A DNA stretch of 64,000 bases, taken from positions 496,001 to 560,000 of the forward strand of contig NZ_BQXO01000002.1 in NCBI RefSeq assembly GCF_045862785.1, given 5' to 3'. Both the position numbers and the translations under genes were made by a program. The first letter of the stretch is position 1. The number at the start of each line of letters is the position of its first letter. Source of the stretch: Furfurilactobacillus curtus. Its GTDB lineage: Bacteria > Bacillota > Bacilli > Lactobacillales > Lactobacillaceae. Below are positions 1-7,654 of this stretch, piece after piece. The notes under the pieces are model-generated. The model saw nothing but the letters and a program-made list of their open reading frames with translations. It ran no database searches and had not been told where the DNA came from.

Positions 1-33
1 ACTTGATTCAAAAGTGTTTTTTTTGAAGGTGTC

Positions 34-50
34 ATGTTTTTATAAAACAT
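34..50. promoter_or_regulatory. Perfect inverted repeat upstream of rfbB
   Basis: ATGTTTT and AAAACAT are perfect inverted arms separated by TAT, about 115 bp before rfbB. It could be an operator or the end of a transcript from the left. No U-run follows, so a terminator is unlikely. The rest of the first 165 bases shows no gene and no convincing promoter. Confidence 0.3.
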
Positions 51-165
51 CGAAATAGTGTTTTCTTTCTTTTTAGTTAATCGGCATTATTAGGTGCAGC
101 GGGTATTTGACGACCGTGTAGAATAGTGAAGATAGAAGAGATGGAATACTATAATTAAAGGAGTT

Positions 166-1194
166 ATGGTGAAAATTCTAGTTACTGGTGGTGCCGGGTT
201 CATTGGTTCTAATTTTGTTCGGTATGTTCATGACAATCATCCAGAAGCGGAGGTCACGGTTCTGGACAAATTGACCTACGCGGGCAATAAGGAGAATATT
301 GCCGATTTACTAGGTGATCGTGTTGAACTGGTGGTCGGTGATATTTGTGATCCAATTATTGTGGATAAGTTAGTTAAAGGAACAGATGCGGTCGTGCATT
401 ATGCAGCGGAGAGTCATAACGATAATTCGCTTAAAGATCCATCCCCATTTATTCAAACCAATATTATTGGCACTTACACATTGATTGAGGCGGCCCGGAA
501 ATATAATAAACGTTTCCACCATATCTCAACGGATGAAGTGTACGGTGATTTGCCACTTCGAGAAGATTTGCCGGGTCATGGCGAAGGAGTCGGTGAGAAA
601 TTTACACCCACGTCCCGTTACAAACCCTCAAGTCCATATTCTTCCTCAAAAGCTAGTAGCGATCTGCTAGTTCGCGCCTGGGTGCGTTCATTTGGTTTAC
701 AAGCAACAATTTCGAACTGTTCCAATAACTACGGGCCTTACCAATTTATTGAAAAATTCATTCCTCGCCAAATCACTAATATTCTCAGTGGCGAACGGCC
801 GAAGTTATATGGTAGTGGCAAGAATGTGCGAGACTGGATTCATACGAATGATCATTCCGCCGCAGTGTGGTTGATTTTAACCAAGGGACAGATTGGCGAA
901 ACTTATCTGATTGGTGCAGATGGCGAACAGGATAATAAGACGGTCTTAGAGATGATCCTTGAGTTGATGGGACAGCCAAGCGACGCTTATGATCAAGTCA
1001 AGGATCGTCCTGGGCATGATTTACGTTACGCCATTGATTCAACTAAGTTACGCGAAGAACTTGGTTGGCGTCCACAATTCACCGATTTTCGCGCTGGTTT
1101 GAAGAATACCATTGATTGGTATTCTAACCATCAAGATTGGTGGCAAAAGGATAAAGCCGCTGTGGAAGCGAAGTACGCGGAAAATGGTCAGTAA
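166..1194 (+). CDS. rfbB: dTDP-glucose 4,6-dehydratase
   Basis: Converts dTDP-glucose to dTDP-4-keto-6-deoxyglucose, the second step of dTDP-L-rhamnose synthesis for cell-wall or exopolysaccharide. It is a cytosolic extended short-chain dehydrogenase of 342 aa, a normal length. The NAD-binding GGAGFIG motif lies at residues 8-14, catalytic Thr-Asp-Glu at 122-124 and the YxxxK pair at Tyr158/Lys162. The ATG is only 2 bases after AAAGGAG; the next codon, GTG at 169, has the better 5-base spacing and may be the true start. No rfbA, rfbC or rfbD follows, since a terminator closes the gene; they may lie to the left of the window. Confidence 0.95.
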   Translation: MVKILVTGGAGFIGSNFVRYVHDNHPEAEVTVLDKLTYAGNKENIADLLGDRVELVVGDICDPIIVDKLVKGTDAVVHYAAESHNDNSLKDPSPFIQTNIIGTYTLIEAARKYNKRFHHISTDEVYGDLPLREDLPGHGEGVGEKFTPTSRYKPSSPYSSSKASSDLLVRAWVRSFGLQATISNCSNNYGPYQFIEKFIPRQITNILSGERPKLYGSGKNVRDWIHTNDHSAAVWLILTKGQIGETYLIGADGEQDNKTVLEMILELMGQPSDAYDQVKDRPGHDLRYAIDSTKLREELGWRPQFTDFRAGLKNTIDWYSNHQDWWQKDKAAVEAKYAENGQ

Positions 1195-1303
1195 TAAGGA
1201 AAAGTCGAGATGGGGGTTCTGATCGTTGACATGAAGTGAAGCAACCGAATTTGAGATCATTAGTTGGCAGGAAGCTTTACAGCAGTTTCTGAATCGCAAT
1301 TAA

Positions 1304-1364
1304 CAATATGGAATGGCGCCGATCAACACGAGATATGTGGATCAGCGCCATTCCATATTGTTTT
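1304..1364. terminator. Bidirectional terminator between rfbB and the VOC gene
   Basis: A 21-bp stem (1304-1324 with 1340-1360, one mismatch) is followed by TTTT on the plus strand and preceded by an A-rich flank. It sits between convergent genes and can end both. Confidence 0.85.
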
Positions 1365-1755
1365 ATCCCTTTACAATCTCACAAAATTCCACGATCTCTC
1401 CATTAGGCCCTTCAATATTGAAGTACTTAATCCCATGCTCCCAAAACGGCAAGCTTTGGACGTGTTGATCAATCAACTTGAAAGCGGCTGCTTTGACCGT
1501 AGCGAATGTCTTATCTGCATCAGTGGTGTTTAATGAGATGTGGTTGATGGCGCCAGGCCGCATCGGAGTTTCAGCCATCGTCCAGGTTTCGATGGTGAGG
1601 TGATTGAGCCGCATGAAAGCGACTTGTCCCTCACCATTTTTGAATTGGCCGACTTTGGTGAATCCCAAGCTGCTCCAAAAGGCGATTGATTGAGTTAAAT
1701 CTGTGGTGGGGATACCGATGTGTTGAACATCGTCAACATAATCTGTGAGACTCAT
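1363..1755 (-). CDS. VOC (glyoxalase/bleomycin resistance) family protein
   Basis: Small protein of 130 aa with the two beta-alpha-beta-beta-beta modules of the vicinal oxygen chelate superfamily. Possible metal ligands in the usual places are His in QHIGI near residue 13, Glu in TIETW near 56, His in NHISL near 71 and Glu in VEFCE near 123. The substrate cannot be told; such proteins include glyoxalase I-like enzymes and thiol transferases. It is last in a three-gene minus-strand operon after fructokinase and the YczE-like protein, 31 bases from the latter. AAAGGAAG precedes the ATG. Confidence 0.8.
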   Translation of the reverse strand: MSLTDYVDDVQHIGIPTTDLTQSIAFWSSLGFTKVGQFKNGEGQVAFMRLNHLTIETWTMAETPMRPGAINHISLNTTDADKTFATVKAAAFKLIDQHVQSLPFWEHGIKYFNIEGPNGEIVEFCEIVKG

Positions 1756-1786
1756 AAGTATGACTTCCTTTCAGCTTTAAGCCGAG

Positions 1787-2539
1787 TTAAATTGTGGCGT
1801 GACTTGGGTCAGGTACACCAACGTCAACGGCTTGGTGGGTCAAGTGAGGAAAAATGAAGTGATCGGCGATGCCGGTCAATCCACCTTGGAATAAGAGAGC
1901 GAATAAGGTGCCGATGCCAAGGTTGGTAAATTGGCGGGTGATCGCAAAGGCGAGGATGGCCATCAAGGTCGGTGGAATGTAAGACATCCACATGGCGACT
2001 GTAGCGTTACCATGACAGTATTTAAAACGTAAAATCTGCATCAAATCATCGGCCGGATGGAGGACCAGATTGACGCGTTGATAAATCGAAATCGCGATGG
2101 CGATCAACACGACGCCAAAGAAGTTTAAGATGACGTATAGACCGATCATTAACGGACCATGAGCCATCGGCAGGCCTGCAAATAATTGCGGATCGTTACC
2201 GCTGAAGAAATCAGCAAAGATTTGAATTAACGCCGAGAAGGGCACCATAAAGATCAAATTACCAACTGCCCGGCGCCATTCCCAGTGACCAACCAAAATG
2301 GCGTTGAGCACAGTAATGAGCATGCCAAAGACGAGAAAGGCCCAGAATAGGTTCCAATGAATGGCGTGGCCTAAGTTAGCTTCGGCGGCGGTCCAGTAAG
2401 CAGAGCCTAAAAAGGAAGGGTGAATTTTGGCGGTCGTGACCAATGTGAGCACATTGCCGGCCGAGTTAATCACTAATGACAGGATAAAGAGACCGATCGC
2501 TTTTGACATTGAAATCGTTCGGGTTGAGTTTGATGACAT
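1787..2539 (-). CDS. YczE/YitT-like integral membrane protein
   Basis: Polytopic protein of 250 aa with about six hydrophobic segments. The SIYQRVNLVLHPADDL stretch and the late GIGTLFALLFQGG stretch resemble the YczE/YyaS/YitT group. Function is unknown; its place between fructokinase and a VOC protein suggests sugar-linked transport, which is inference only. The frame is open 13 codons further upstream, but GAAGGAGG seven bases before the ATG at 2539 decides the start. That choice also removes the overlap with the fructokinase gene and leaves a 22-base gap. Confidence 0.7.
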   Translation of the reverse strand: MSSNSTRTISMSKAIGLFILSLVINSAGNVLTLVTTAKIHPSFLGSAYWTAAEANLGHAIHWNLFWAFLVFGMLITVLNAILVGHWEWRRAVGNLIFMVPFSALIQIFADFFSGNDPQLFAGLPMAHGPLMIGLYVILNFFGVVLIAIAISIYQRVNLVLHPADDLMQILRFKYCHGNATVAMWMSYIPPTLMAILAFAITRQFTNLGIGTLFALLFQGGLTGIADHFIFPHLTHQAVDVGVPDPSHATI

Positions 2540-2561
2540 GATGTTTCCTCCTTCAAAGTCG

Positions 2562-3434
2562 TTAAGCTTGATATTCACGTAGCGCTAAAGCAAAGTTACC
2601 GAGCGTGGCCGAACCGTTGTGTTTGATGGCTGGCATGGTTAGATAATCATGGAGGTTACCAACGGCAACATAGTCATTTAATAAGTCGGCGAATTGTGTA
2701 CGGACTTTGTCGAGGAAGGGTTCGCTGACGACACCACCACCGAAGACAATCTTGCCGGGACGTAGCGTCAATGTCGTTTGAATGGCCGCTTGGGCGACAT
2801 AGTAAGCCATGATGTCCCACACTGGATCGGTCAAGGGCACATCTTGACCTTTGTGACCGGTGCGTGCTTCAAACGTTGGCCCAGCGACGAGACCTTCCAG
2901 ACAGTCGCCGTGAAATGGACAGATGCCGGCAAAATCCAGATCATCCGGATGTCGTTTAAGCAAGACATGGCCCATTTCAGGGTGCCCAAGCTCGCCAACA
3001 AAGTCGCCATTAATGATGGCACCAGCGCCAACACCGGTACCAATGGTGTAATAGACCAGCGAGTTAATGCGTTCATTGGTGAGCGTGGTCATCACATATT
3101 CGCCATAAGCGGAGCCATTCACATCGGTTGTCCAATAAATGGGTAGATCGAAGGCTTGCTTCAAGGTGCCGACAAAGTCAGTGTCTGCCCAGCCAGGCTT
3201 GGGTGTATTAGTGATATAGCCAAATTTTGGATCGTGGCGCCGCAATTCAATCGGACCAAACGAGGCAATTGCCAGCGCTTGAATGTCGAATGATTTAAAG
3301 TAGTCGATGCAGTGTTGCAAGGTTTCTGTTGGAGTGGTGGTGGGGAAACTAACTTGATCTTTGGTCCGATAATTTTCATCGCCGACTGCGCAGACAAATT
3401 TCGTACCGCCGGCCTCAATACTGCCTAATAACAT
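2562..3434 (-). CDS. scrK: Fructokinase (ROK family)
   Basis: Phosphorylates fructose to fructose-6-phosphate with ATP in the cytosol. The 290-aa length is typical. The N-terminal phosphate-binding motif is GSIEAGGTKF, the catalytic Asp is in TTDVNGSAYGE, the glycine-rich GTGVGAGAI follows, and the zinc signature of ROK kinases is present (GHPEMGH, then a CPFHGDCLEG cluster around residue 170). AAAGGA precedes the ATG. First gene of an operon with the membrane and VOC genes. A cre-like site just upstream suggests catabolite control. It could act on fructose from sucrose or on mannose. Confidence 0.93.
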   Translation of the reverse strand: MLLGSIEAGGTKFVCAVGDENYRTKDQVSFPTTTPTETLQHCIDYFKSFDIQALAIASFGPIELRRHDPKFGYITNTPKPGWADTDFVGTLKQAFDLPIYWTTDVNGSAYGEYVMTTLTNERINSLVYYTIGTGVGAGAIINGDFVGELGHPEMGHVLLKRHPDDLDFAGICPFHGDCLEGLVAGPTFEARTGHKGQDVPLTDPVWDIMAYYVAQAAIQTTLTLRPGKIVFGGGVVSEPFLDKVRTQFADLLNDYVAVGNLHDYLTMPAIKHNGSATLGNFALALREYQA

Positions 3435-3468
3435 AATGTGTTCCTTTCATAAGGCGAAATTAGCATTC

Positions 3469-3482
3469 AGTAAACGCTTACA
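3469..3482 (-). promoter_or_regulatory. cre / LacI-type operator of the fructokinase operon
   Basis: Read on the minus strand, TGTAAGCGTTTACT matches the CcpA cre consensus TGWAAGCGNTTWCA at 13 of 14 positions. It lies directly after the predicted -10 box and 35 bases before the start codon, a position that would block transcription. It could equally bind the LacI-family regulator encoded at 3771-4754, as cre and LacI operators are similar. Confidence 0.75.
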
Positions 3483-3486
3483 TAAA

Positions 3487-3515
3487 TGTATCTTAACCGG
3501 TCGCTGGATTTACAA
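3487..3515 (-). promoter_or_regulatory. Promoter of the fructokinase operon
   Basis: On the minus strand TTGTAA (3510-3515), a 17-base spacer and GATACA (3487-3492), with the cre site immediately downstream. The -10 match is moderate. The remainder of the 3435-3770 gap holds only this control region and the terminator of the regulator gene. Confidence 0.5.
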
Positions 3516-3703
3516 CAATCGAATTTTGTGTAAAAATCGTTTTTTCCTGTTTAACGGAAAAGGGGCTTAAATCCCAGTCTCATCGGCTTAGCTGGCAGAT
3601 CGAACTTTTTCTTGAAAACAGCAATCCCTACAAAATCCAGAGGACAATCGATTGTCTTTGAAAACGGCCGACATTTATGAAAACTAGGCCTTAGTTTCAT
3701 GAA

Positions 3704-3764
3704 GACCGAAATAGGGCCCTAGAAAGCGGTTTTGATCACCGCTTTCTAGGGCCCTATTTTGGTC
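3704..3764. terminator. Long hairpin after the LacI-family gene
   Basis: About 27 bp of nearly perfect inverted repeat (arms beginning GACCGAAATAGGG and ending CCCTATTTTGGTC) lies immediately past the stop codon of the minus-strand regulator. The U-rich part is inside the stem, so it is an atypical terminator. Confidence 0.65.
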
Positions 3765-3770
3765 AATATA

Positions 3771-4754
3771 TTAGAAATTTTGATGATAAGTTACTGGAAA
3801 GCGCGTCAGCGTGATTGGTACGTCGGGTTGAGCGATCCGTTGCAGTAGTGTGGTGACCGCCGCGTGACCCATCTGATAAGTGGCCTGTTGGGCTGCCACT
3901 AAAGGGACTTGTAAAAAATCAAACCACGGCAAGTAGTCAAAAGTGGCCAGTTTTAAAGTGATTGGTTGAGCCATGGCGTGCAGTGCAGTTAAGACTTGTG
4001 CCAAAATAACAGTGTCCGTCACCAGTAAGCTATCGACGTGCGCTTGTTGCTGTAATTCATGGACCGCATGGGTGGTCGTCGCTAGCGTATAATCTGTGTA
4101 CCGAACTAAATTGCGTTTTGCCGGCAACTGATTAGTTAATAACGCTTGTTGATAACCGTTTAAACGTTCGTTAGCCGAAAAAGTCACTTGACCGCCAAGA
4201 AAACCAACCCTGTGAGCGCCGCTGTCTAGTAAACATTGGGTTAATCCGGCTGCGGCCGTTGGGTTATCGGTCAAAATGGCGTCATAGCGATTAATGCTGG
4301 CAGTGTTGGGGAGGCGGTCAACAAATACGGTAGGGGTTGTTTCCGTGAGGTCTTCGTAATTGTCAATGCCGCCAGTACTAGCGACGATTAACCCGTCAAC
4401 CATTTGCCCGGTCAACGTTTTTAACACGTTAGTTTCTTTGATGGCCTGTTCATCCGTGTTGAATAAGATTAAGTGATCACCAACTCGACTCAATTCATCG
4501 CTAATGCCCCGCAGCAACTCAGTGAAATATGGATTTAAAATGTTACTAACCACAACACCGACTGCGTTTGTGCGTTGATTACGCATGCTTTGGGCCAGCG
4601 TATTGGGACGGAAGTTTAGTTCATTGGCGATTTGCTGCACGCGCTGGCGAGTCGCTAACTTAACGCGTGGACTATCCCGCAGTGCGCGTGAAACAGTCGA
4701 TGATGCTAGCCCGGTTCGTTTTGCAATATCAGCAATGGTGACTCGTTGCGTCAT
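3771..4754 (-). CDS. LacI/GalR-family transcriptional regulator
   Basis: DNA-binding repressor of 327 aa, full length. The N-terminal helix-turn-helix reads TIADIAKRTGLASSTVSRAL (residues 6-25), then hinge helix and a periplasmic-binding-protein-like sugar sensor domain (about 62-327, starting NAVGVVVSNILNPYF). AAAAGGAG precedes the ATG. It is the last gene of a minus-strand group and lies just upstream of the fructokinase operon, whose cre/operator site it may bind. The effector is probably a sugar or sugar phosphate, but the sequence does not identify it. Confidence 0.9.
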   Translation of the reverse strand: MTQRVTIADIAKRTGLASSTVSRALRDSPRVKLATRQRVQQIANELNFRPNTLAQSMRNQRTNAVGVVVSNILNPYFTELLRGISDELSRVGDHLILFNTDEQAIKETNVLKTLTGQMVDGLIVASTGGIDNYEDLTETTPTVFVDRLPNTASINRYDAILTDNPTAAAGLTQCLLDSGAHRVGFLGGQVTFSANERLNGYQQALLTNQLPAKRNLVRYTDYTLATTTHAVHELQQQAHVDSLLVTDTVILAQVLTALHAMAQPITLKLATFDYLPWFDFLQVPLVAAQQATYQMGHAAVTTLLQRIAQPDVPITLTRFPVTYHQNF

Positions 4755-4790
4755 GACAGGAGCTCCTTTTTGGATAAACGGCAGACCAGC

Positions 4791-5201
4791 TTAAATTTCG
4801 ATGCCATCACAATGGTCCACTTCATGCTGAATAATTTGGGCAGCTAAATCAGTGAATGTCTGGGTGTGCGACTTAAAGCGAGCGTCTAAGTAGTCGACCG
4901 TAATTGTTTGATAGCGGGTGGTTTGCCGTTGACCTGGCCAAGACAAACAGCCCTCGGTCGCGGTGTAAGTCCTCGTTTTTTGGGTGATGACTGGATTAAT
5001 CAGTGGCAACACTAATGGGCCTAGATAGATGGCGATGATTCGCCGATTCACACTGATCATATTGGCCGCCATGCCGACTGCTTCATTTTGGTGAGCGCGC
5101 AAAGTGTCGACTAGGTCGATGACAGCTTGCTGGTCAGCAAGGGTCGCTGAGGGAGCTATCTGGGACAAGGTTAAAGGGTTTTTATTGATTGGTTGAATCA
5201 T
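4791..5201 (-). CDS. def: Peptide deformylase-like protein
   Basis: A 136-aa protein of the polypeptide deformylase fold, which removes the formyl group from nascent N-termini. Motif 2 (EGCLSW, metal Cys) and motif 3 (QHEVDH, two His ligands and catalytic Glu) are intact. Motif 1 reads GMAANM rather than GxGxAAxQ, so the conserved Gln is Met, as I recall for the short second deformylase of Bacillota. It is probably not the housekeeping enzyme. It overlaps the VanZ-like gene by 20 bases, which suggests translational coupling. Confidence 0.82.
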   Translation of the reverse strand: MIQPINKNPLTLSQIAPSATLADQQAVIDLVDTLRAHQNEAVGMAANMISVNRRIIAIYLGPLVLPLINPVITQKTRTYTATEGCLSWPGQRQTTRYQTITVDYLDARFKSHTQTFTDLAAQIIQHEVDHCDGIEI

Positions 5202-5766
5202 GGTGACCTCGTTGAGTAAGGGAATGCGGTAAGTGAAAGAGTTGACGTAAGGTGGGAAGTCGCGTTAACGAGTAGAAACCAAGCACTAACCCCAAGGCAT
5301 TATTTAGCAGATCGTCAATTGCCACAGAGCGACCGAGGTTGACCAGCTGATCGAGGATAAATTGACCAGCTTCGTTCGTCAGTCCTAGGGCTAACCCGAT
5401 CAAGATGACCTGGCGCAAGCGAAGACGCCGAACACCAAAAAGTCGTAAATAGACACCGGCAGGAAATGTCATCAGGACATTAAAGATTTGTTGACTGTCA
5501 ATCGTTTGATAGGGGTGGGTGATTACGATCGCTTGTCCAATCGTGTGATAGACATAATGAAAGTGGCTAAAGGATAACGGAAATAATGCCGGCATAAAGA
5601 CTAAGGCCAACCCACACCAAGCATAGACATTAGCGGAAATAAGCGTGATCTTTTGCCACACGTTTGCGCTTGGGAGCTTCCCTAGGTAGGCTGTGAACCA
5701 AATTTGGAAGCTGGTTAAGATTAAGATCAGCGGTATAAATTTAATCAATAATGGCATGGCAATCAC
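5182..5766 (-). CDS. VanZ-like membrane protein
   Basis: A 194-aa membrane protein with a hydrophobic N-terminus, further helices and the VanZ signature in its second half: FNVLMTFPAGVYL, then NEAGQFIL, RSVAIDDLLNN and GLVLGF. VanZ proteins modify envelope properties by an unsettled mechanism (teicoplanin resistance in enterococci). The frame opens with GTG at 5766, overlapping the stop of the upstream LOG gene; ATG at 5757 is the alternative. Neither has a clear ribosome binding site, which fits coupled translation. Confidence 0.78.
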   Translation of the reverse strand: MIAMPLLIKFIPLILILTSFQIWFTAYLGKLPSANVWQKITLISANVYAWCGLALVFMPALFPLSFSHFHYVYHTIGQAIVITHPYQTIDSQQIFNVLMTFPAGVYLRLFGVRRLRLRQVILIGLALGLTNEAGQFILDQLVNLGRSVAIDDLLNNALGLVLGFYSLTRLPTLRQLFHLPHSLTQRGHHDSTNQ

Positions 5767-6338
5767 GCGTGCGGCATCATTGTCACGTGTTTAAACGTGG
5801 CAAAGTAGTCGAAAATTTGGTCGATGGAGCTGGCATTGACCATCAGTTTCAAATCACTAATCGGTAAGAACTGCGCCTCTGCTGCGTCGACAAACCATTG
5901 CCATAGAGAATCATAGAAGTGATCGATGTTAAAGAGTGCAATTGGCTTGGTATGAATATCAATTTTACTCCATGACAACATGGTGCCTAGTTCTTCAAAG
6001 GTGCCGAAACCACCGGGTAAGACGATAAATGCGTCGGAGAGCTCTAGCATTTTTTCTTTACGCTCATCCATGGTACTCACTTCGACCAAATCGGTGAGGT
6101 TATTACTTTCAGTGCTGATTTTTTTGAGAAAACGCGGCATAATTCCGGTTACCCGTCCGCCGGCATCGATGGTTGCATTGGCGACAGTGCCCATTAAACC
6201 ATCAGACGATCCGCCATAAACCAGGCGGATATGATGGTCCGCTAAATAAGCACCCAACAGCGCTGCTTGAATGGCATATTCTGGGTGACTCCCGGGTAAC
6301 GAGCCACAAAAGACGCAGAGTGAATTGATCTTTGCCAT
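5763..6338 (-). CDS. LOG family (TIGR00730) nucleotide phosphoribohydrolase
   Basis: Cytosolic Rossmann-fold protein of 191 aa. The family signature PGGFGTFEE lies near residues 108-116, and a nucleotide-binding GGSSDGLMG near 42-50. LOG enzymes cleave nucleoside 5'-monophosphates to base and ribose 5-phosphate (cytokinin-activating in plants); the bacterial role is housekeeping or unknown. GGAGGTG precedes the ATG by 7 bases. First gene of the minus-strand group LOG, VanZ-like, deformylase-like, then LacI regulator. Confidence 0.88.
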   Translation of the reverse strand: MAKINSLCVFCGSLPGSHPEYAIQAALLGAYLADHHIRLVYGGSSDGLMGTVANATIDAGGRVTGIMPRFLKKISTESNNLTDLVEVSTMDERKEKMLELSDAFIVLPGGFGTFEELGTMLSWSKIDIHTKPIALFNIDHFYDSLWQWFVDAAEAQFLPISDLKLMVNASSIDQIFDYFATFKHVTMMPHA

Positions 6339-6434
6339 GGGTTGACACCTCCGTTAAAAACTTCTGTGGATTAGTATACCATGATGATTTGTACAGATGA
6401 GACAACACAGTGAACAGGATAATGAATTTTATTG

Positions 6435-6452
6435 AAACGAGTTTGGGACAAC
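6435..6452 (-). repeat. Remnant of hairpin repeat family B
   Basis: The bases reading AAACGAGTTTGGGACAA are the reverse complement of the 3' end of the repeats at 38781-38941 and 49194-49372. Only this tail is present. The surrounding gap 6339-6648 otherwise holds the nrdF terminator and no gene. Confidence 0.5.
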
Positions 6453-6586
6453 AGTAAAGTTTCACTTCCAACCTTAATTAGTCAAAATGCGGGTAGGCAC
6501 TATGACTTTCAAAAAATAAGTGAATTAGTTCAAAAGTAGACCAATCTAAATCGATACTGATCTAAGTGGCCAACCCCTTGTAACCT

Positions 6587-6637
6587 AAAAAAGGCGACCA
6601 GCTTGCTCTTGGACTGAGCAGGCCGGTCGCCTTTTTA
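6587..6637. terminator. Terminator of the nrd operon
   Basis: A stem of about 19 bp (6588-6608 with 6615-6636, two mismatches or wobbles) is followed on the minus strand by a run of six T. It ends nrdF and may also work in the other direction. Confidence 0.9.
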
Positions 6638-6648
6638 TGAGGCGGTTT

Positions 6649-7608
6649 TTATATCTTGTAGTCGTTATCGTCCATCGCTTCAACATTGCCGAGTCGGTAA
6701 CCGTTACCGACTTGACTGAAGAAGTCGTGGTTAGAGGTGGAAGTGGAAATACCATTCATGACGACGGGATTTACATCTTCGGCGCCTTCAGGGAAGAGCG
6801 GTTCTTGACCTAAATTCATCAAGGCTTTATTGGCATTGTAACGGATGAACTTCAAGACATCGTCGGCCCAGCCAACGCGATCGTAGACAAGGTGAGTGTA
6901 CTTTTCTTCATTGTCATAAAGATAGTACAAGAAGTCATACATCCAGTCCTTGAGTTCTTGCTGTTGATTGTCAGTCAGGTCTTTCATTGCCAGCTGGAAT
7001 TTGTAGCCGATATAGGTACCGTGCACGGATTCATCCCGTAAAATCAATTTAATAATTTCCGCCACGTTGTTTAACTTATTGTGGCCTAGGTAGTACAACG
7101 GTGTGTAGAAGCCAGAGTAGAATAAGAATGTTTCCAAGAAGACACTGGAAATCTTTTTCTTCAACGGATTTCCGTCGTCATGATATAACGTGTAGATCCG
7201 TTTGGCTTTGTTTTGTAATAGGTCTTCTGAGTCACTCCAATCAAAAATTTCATCAATTTCATCAGGCGTGTTCAATGTTTCGAAAATGGTGGAATAACTC
7301 TTGGCATGGACGGATTCCATGAATTGAATGTTGTTTAAGACCGCCGTCTCGTGAGGCGTTCGCACGTCACGACGTAAGGCAGCCATCCCATCTTGAGACT
7401 GCAACGTATCTAACAAGGTTAAGCCACCAAAGACGTGACCGACGACCCATTTATGATCGTCATCTAAGGTGCGCCAGTCGTCCATGTCATTAGAAACGGG
7501 GATCCGTGTGTCTAACCAGAATTGTTCCGTTAACTTTTCCCACGTTGCTTTGTCAATTTCATCTGAAACTTGATTCCAGTTAATGGCCTTATAATAACCG
7601 TTTTCCAT
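6649..7608 (-). CDS. nrdF: Class Ib ribonucleotide reductase, small subunit
   Basis: Holds the dimetal-tyrosyl radical cofactor that drives NrdE. The 319-aa length is usual. Metal ligands are visible: Asp67, Glu98 and His101 (MESVH), Glu159 (FLETF), Glu193 and His196 (DESVH); the radical Tyr is Tyr105 (AKSYS). Third gene of nrdH-nrdE-nrdF, 46 bases after nrdE. Class Ib proteins normally use a dimanganese centre matured by the flavodoxin NrdI, and no nrdI is in this operon. The downstream terminator is strong. Confidence 0.97.
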   Translation of the reverse strand: MENGYYKAINWNQVSDEIDKATWEKLTEQFWLDTRIPVSNDMDDWRTLDDDHKWVVGHVFGGLTLLDTLQSQDGMAALRRDVRTPHETAVLNNIQFMESVHAKSYSTIFETLNTPDEIDEIFDWSDSEDLLQNKAKRIYTLYHDDGNPLKKKISSVFLETFLFYSGFYTPLYYLGHNKLNNVAEIIKLILRDESVHGTYIGYKFQLAMKDLTDNQQQELKDWMYDFLYYLYDNEEKYTHLVYDRVGWADDVLKFIRYNANKALMNLGQEPLFPEGAEDVNPVVMNGISTSTSNHDFFSQVGNGYRLGNVEAMDDNDYKI

Positions 7609-7654
7609 AAAAACTCTCCTTACTCGCTGGCAGTCGCTTAATCTGGATTAACTT

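Noticed and set aside
1264..1533. Frame of 89 codons on the plus strand
   Set aside because: It crosses the bidirectional terminator and lies antisense to the VOC gene.
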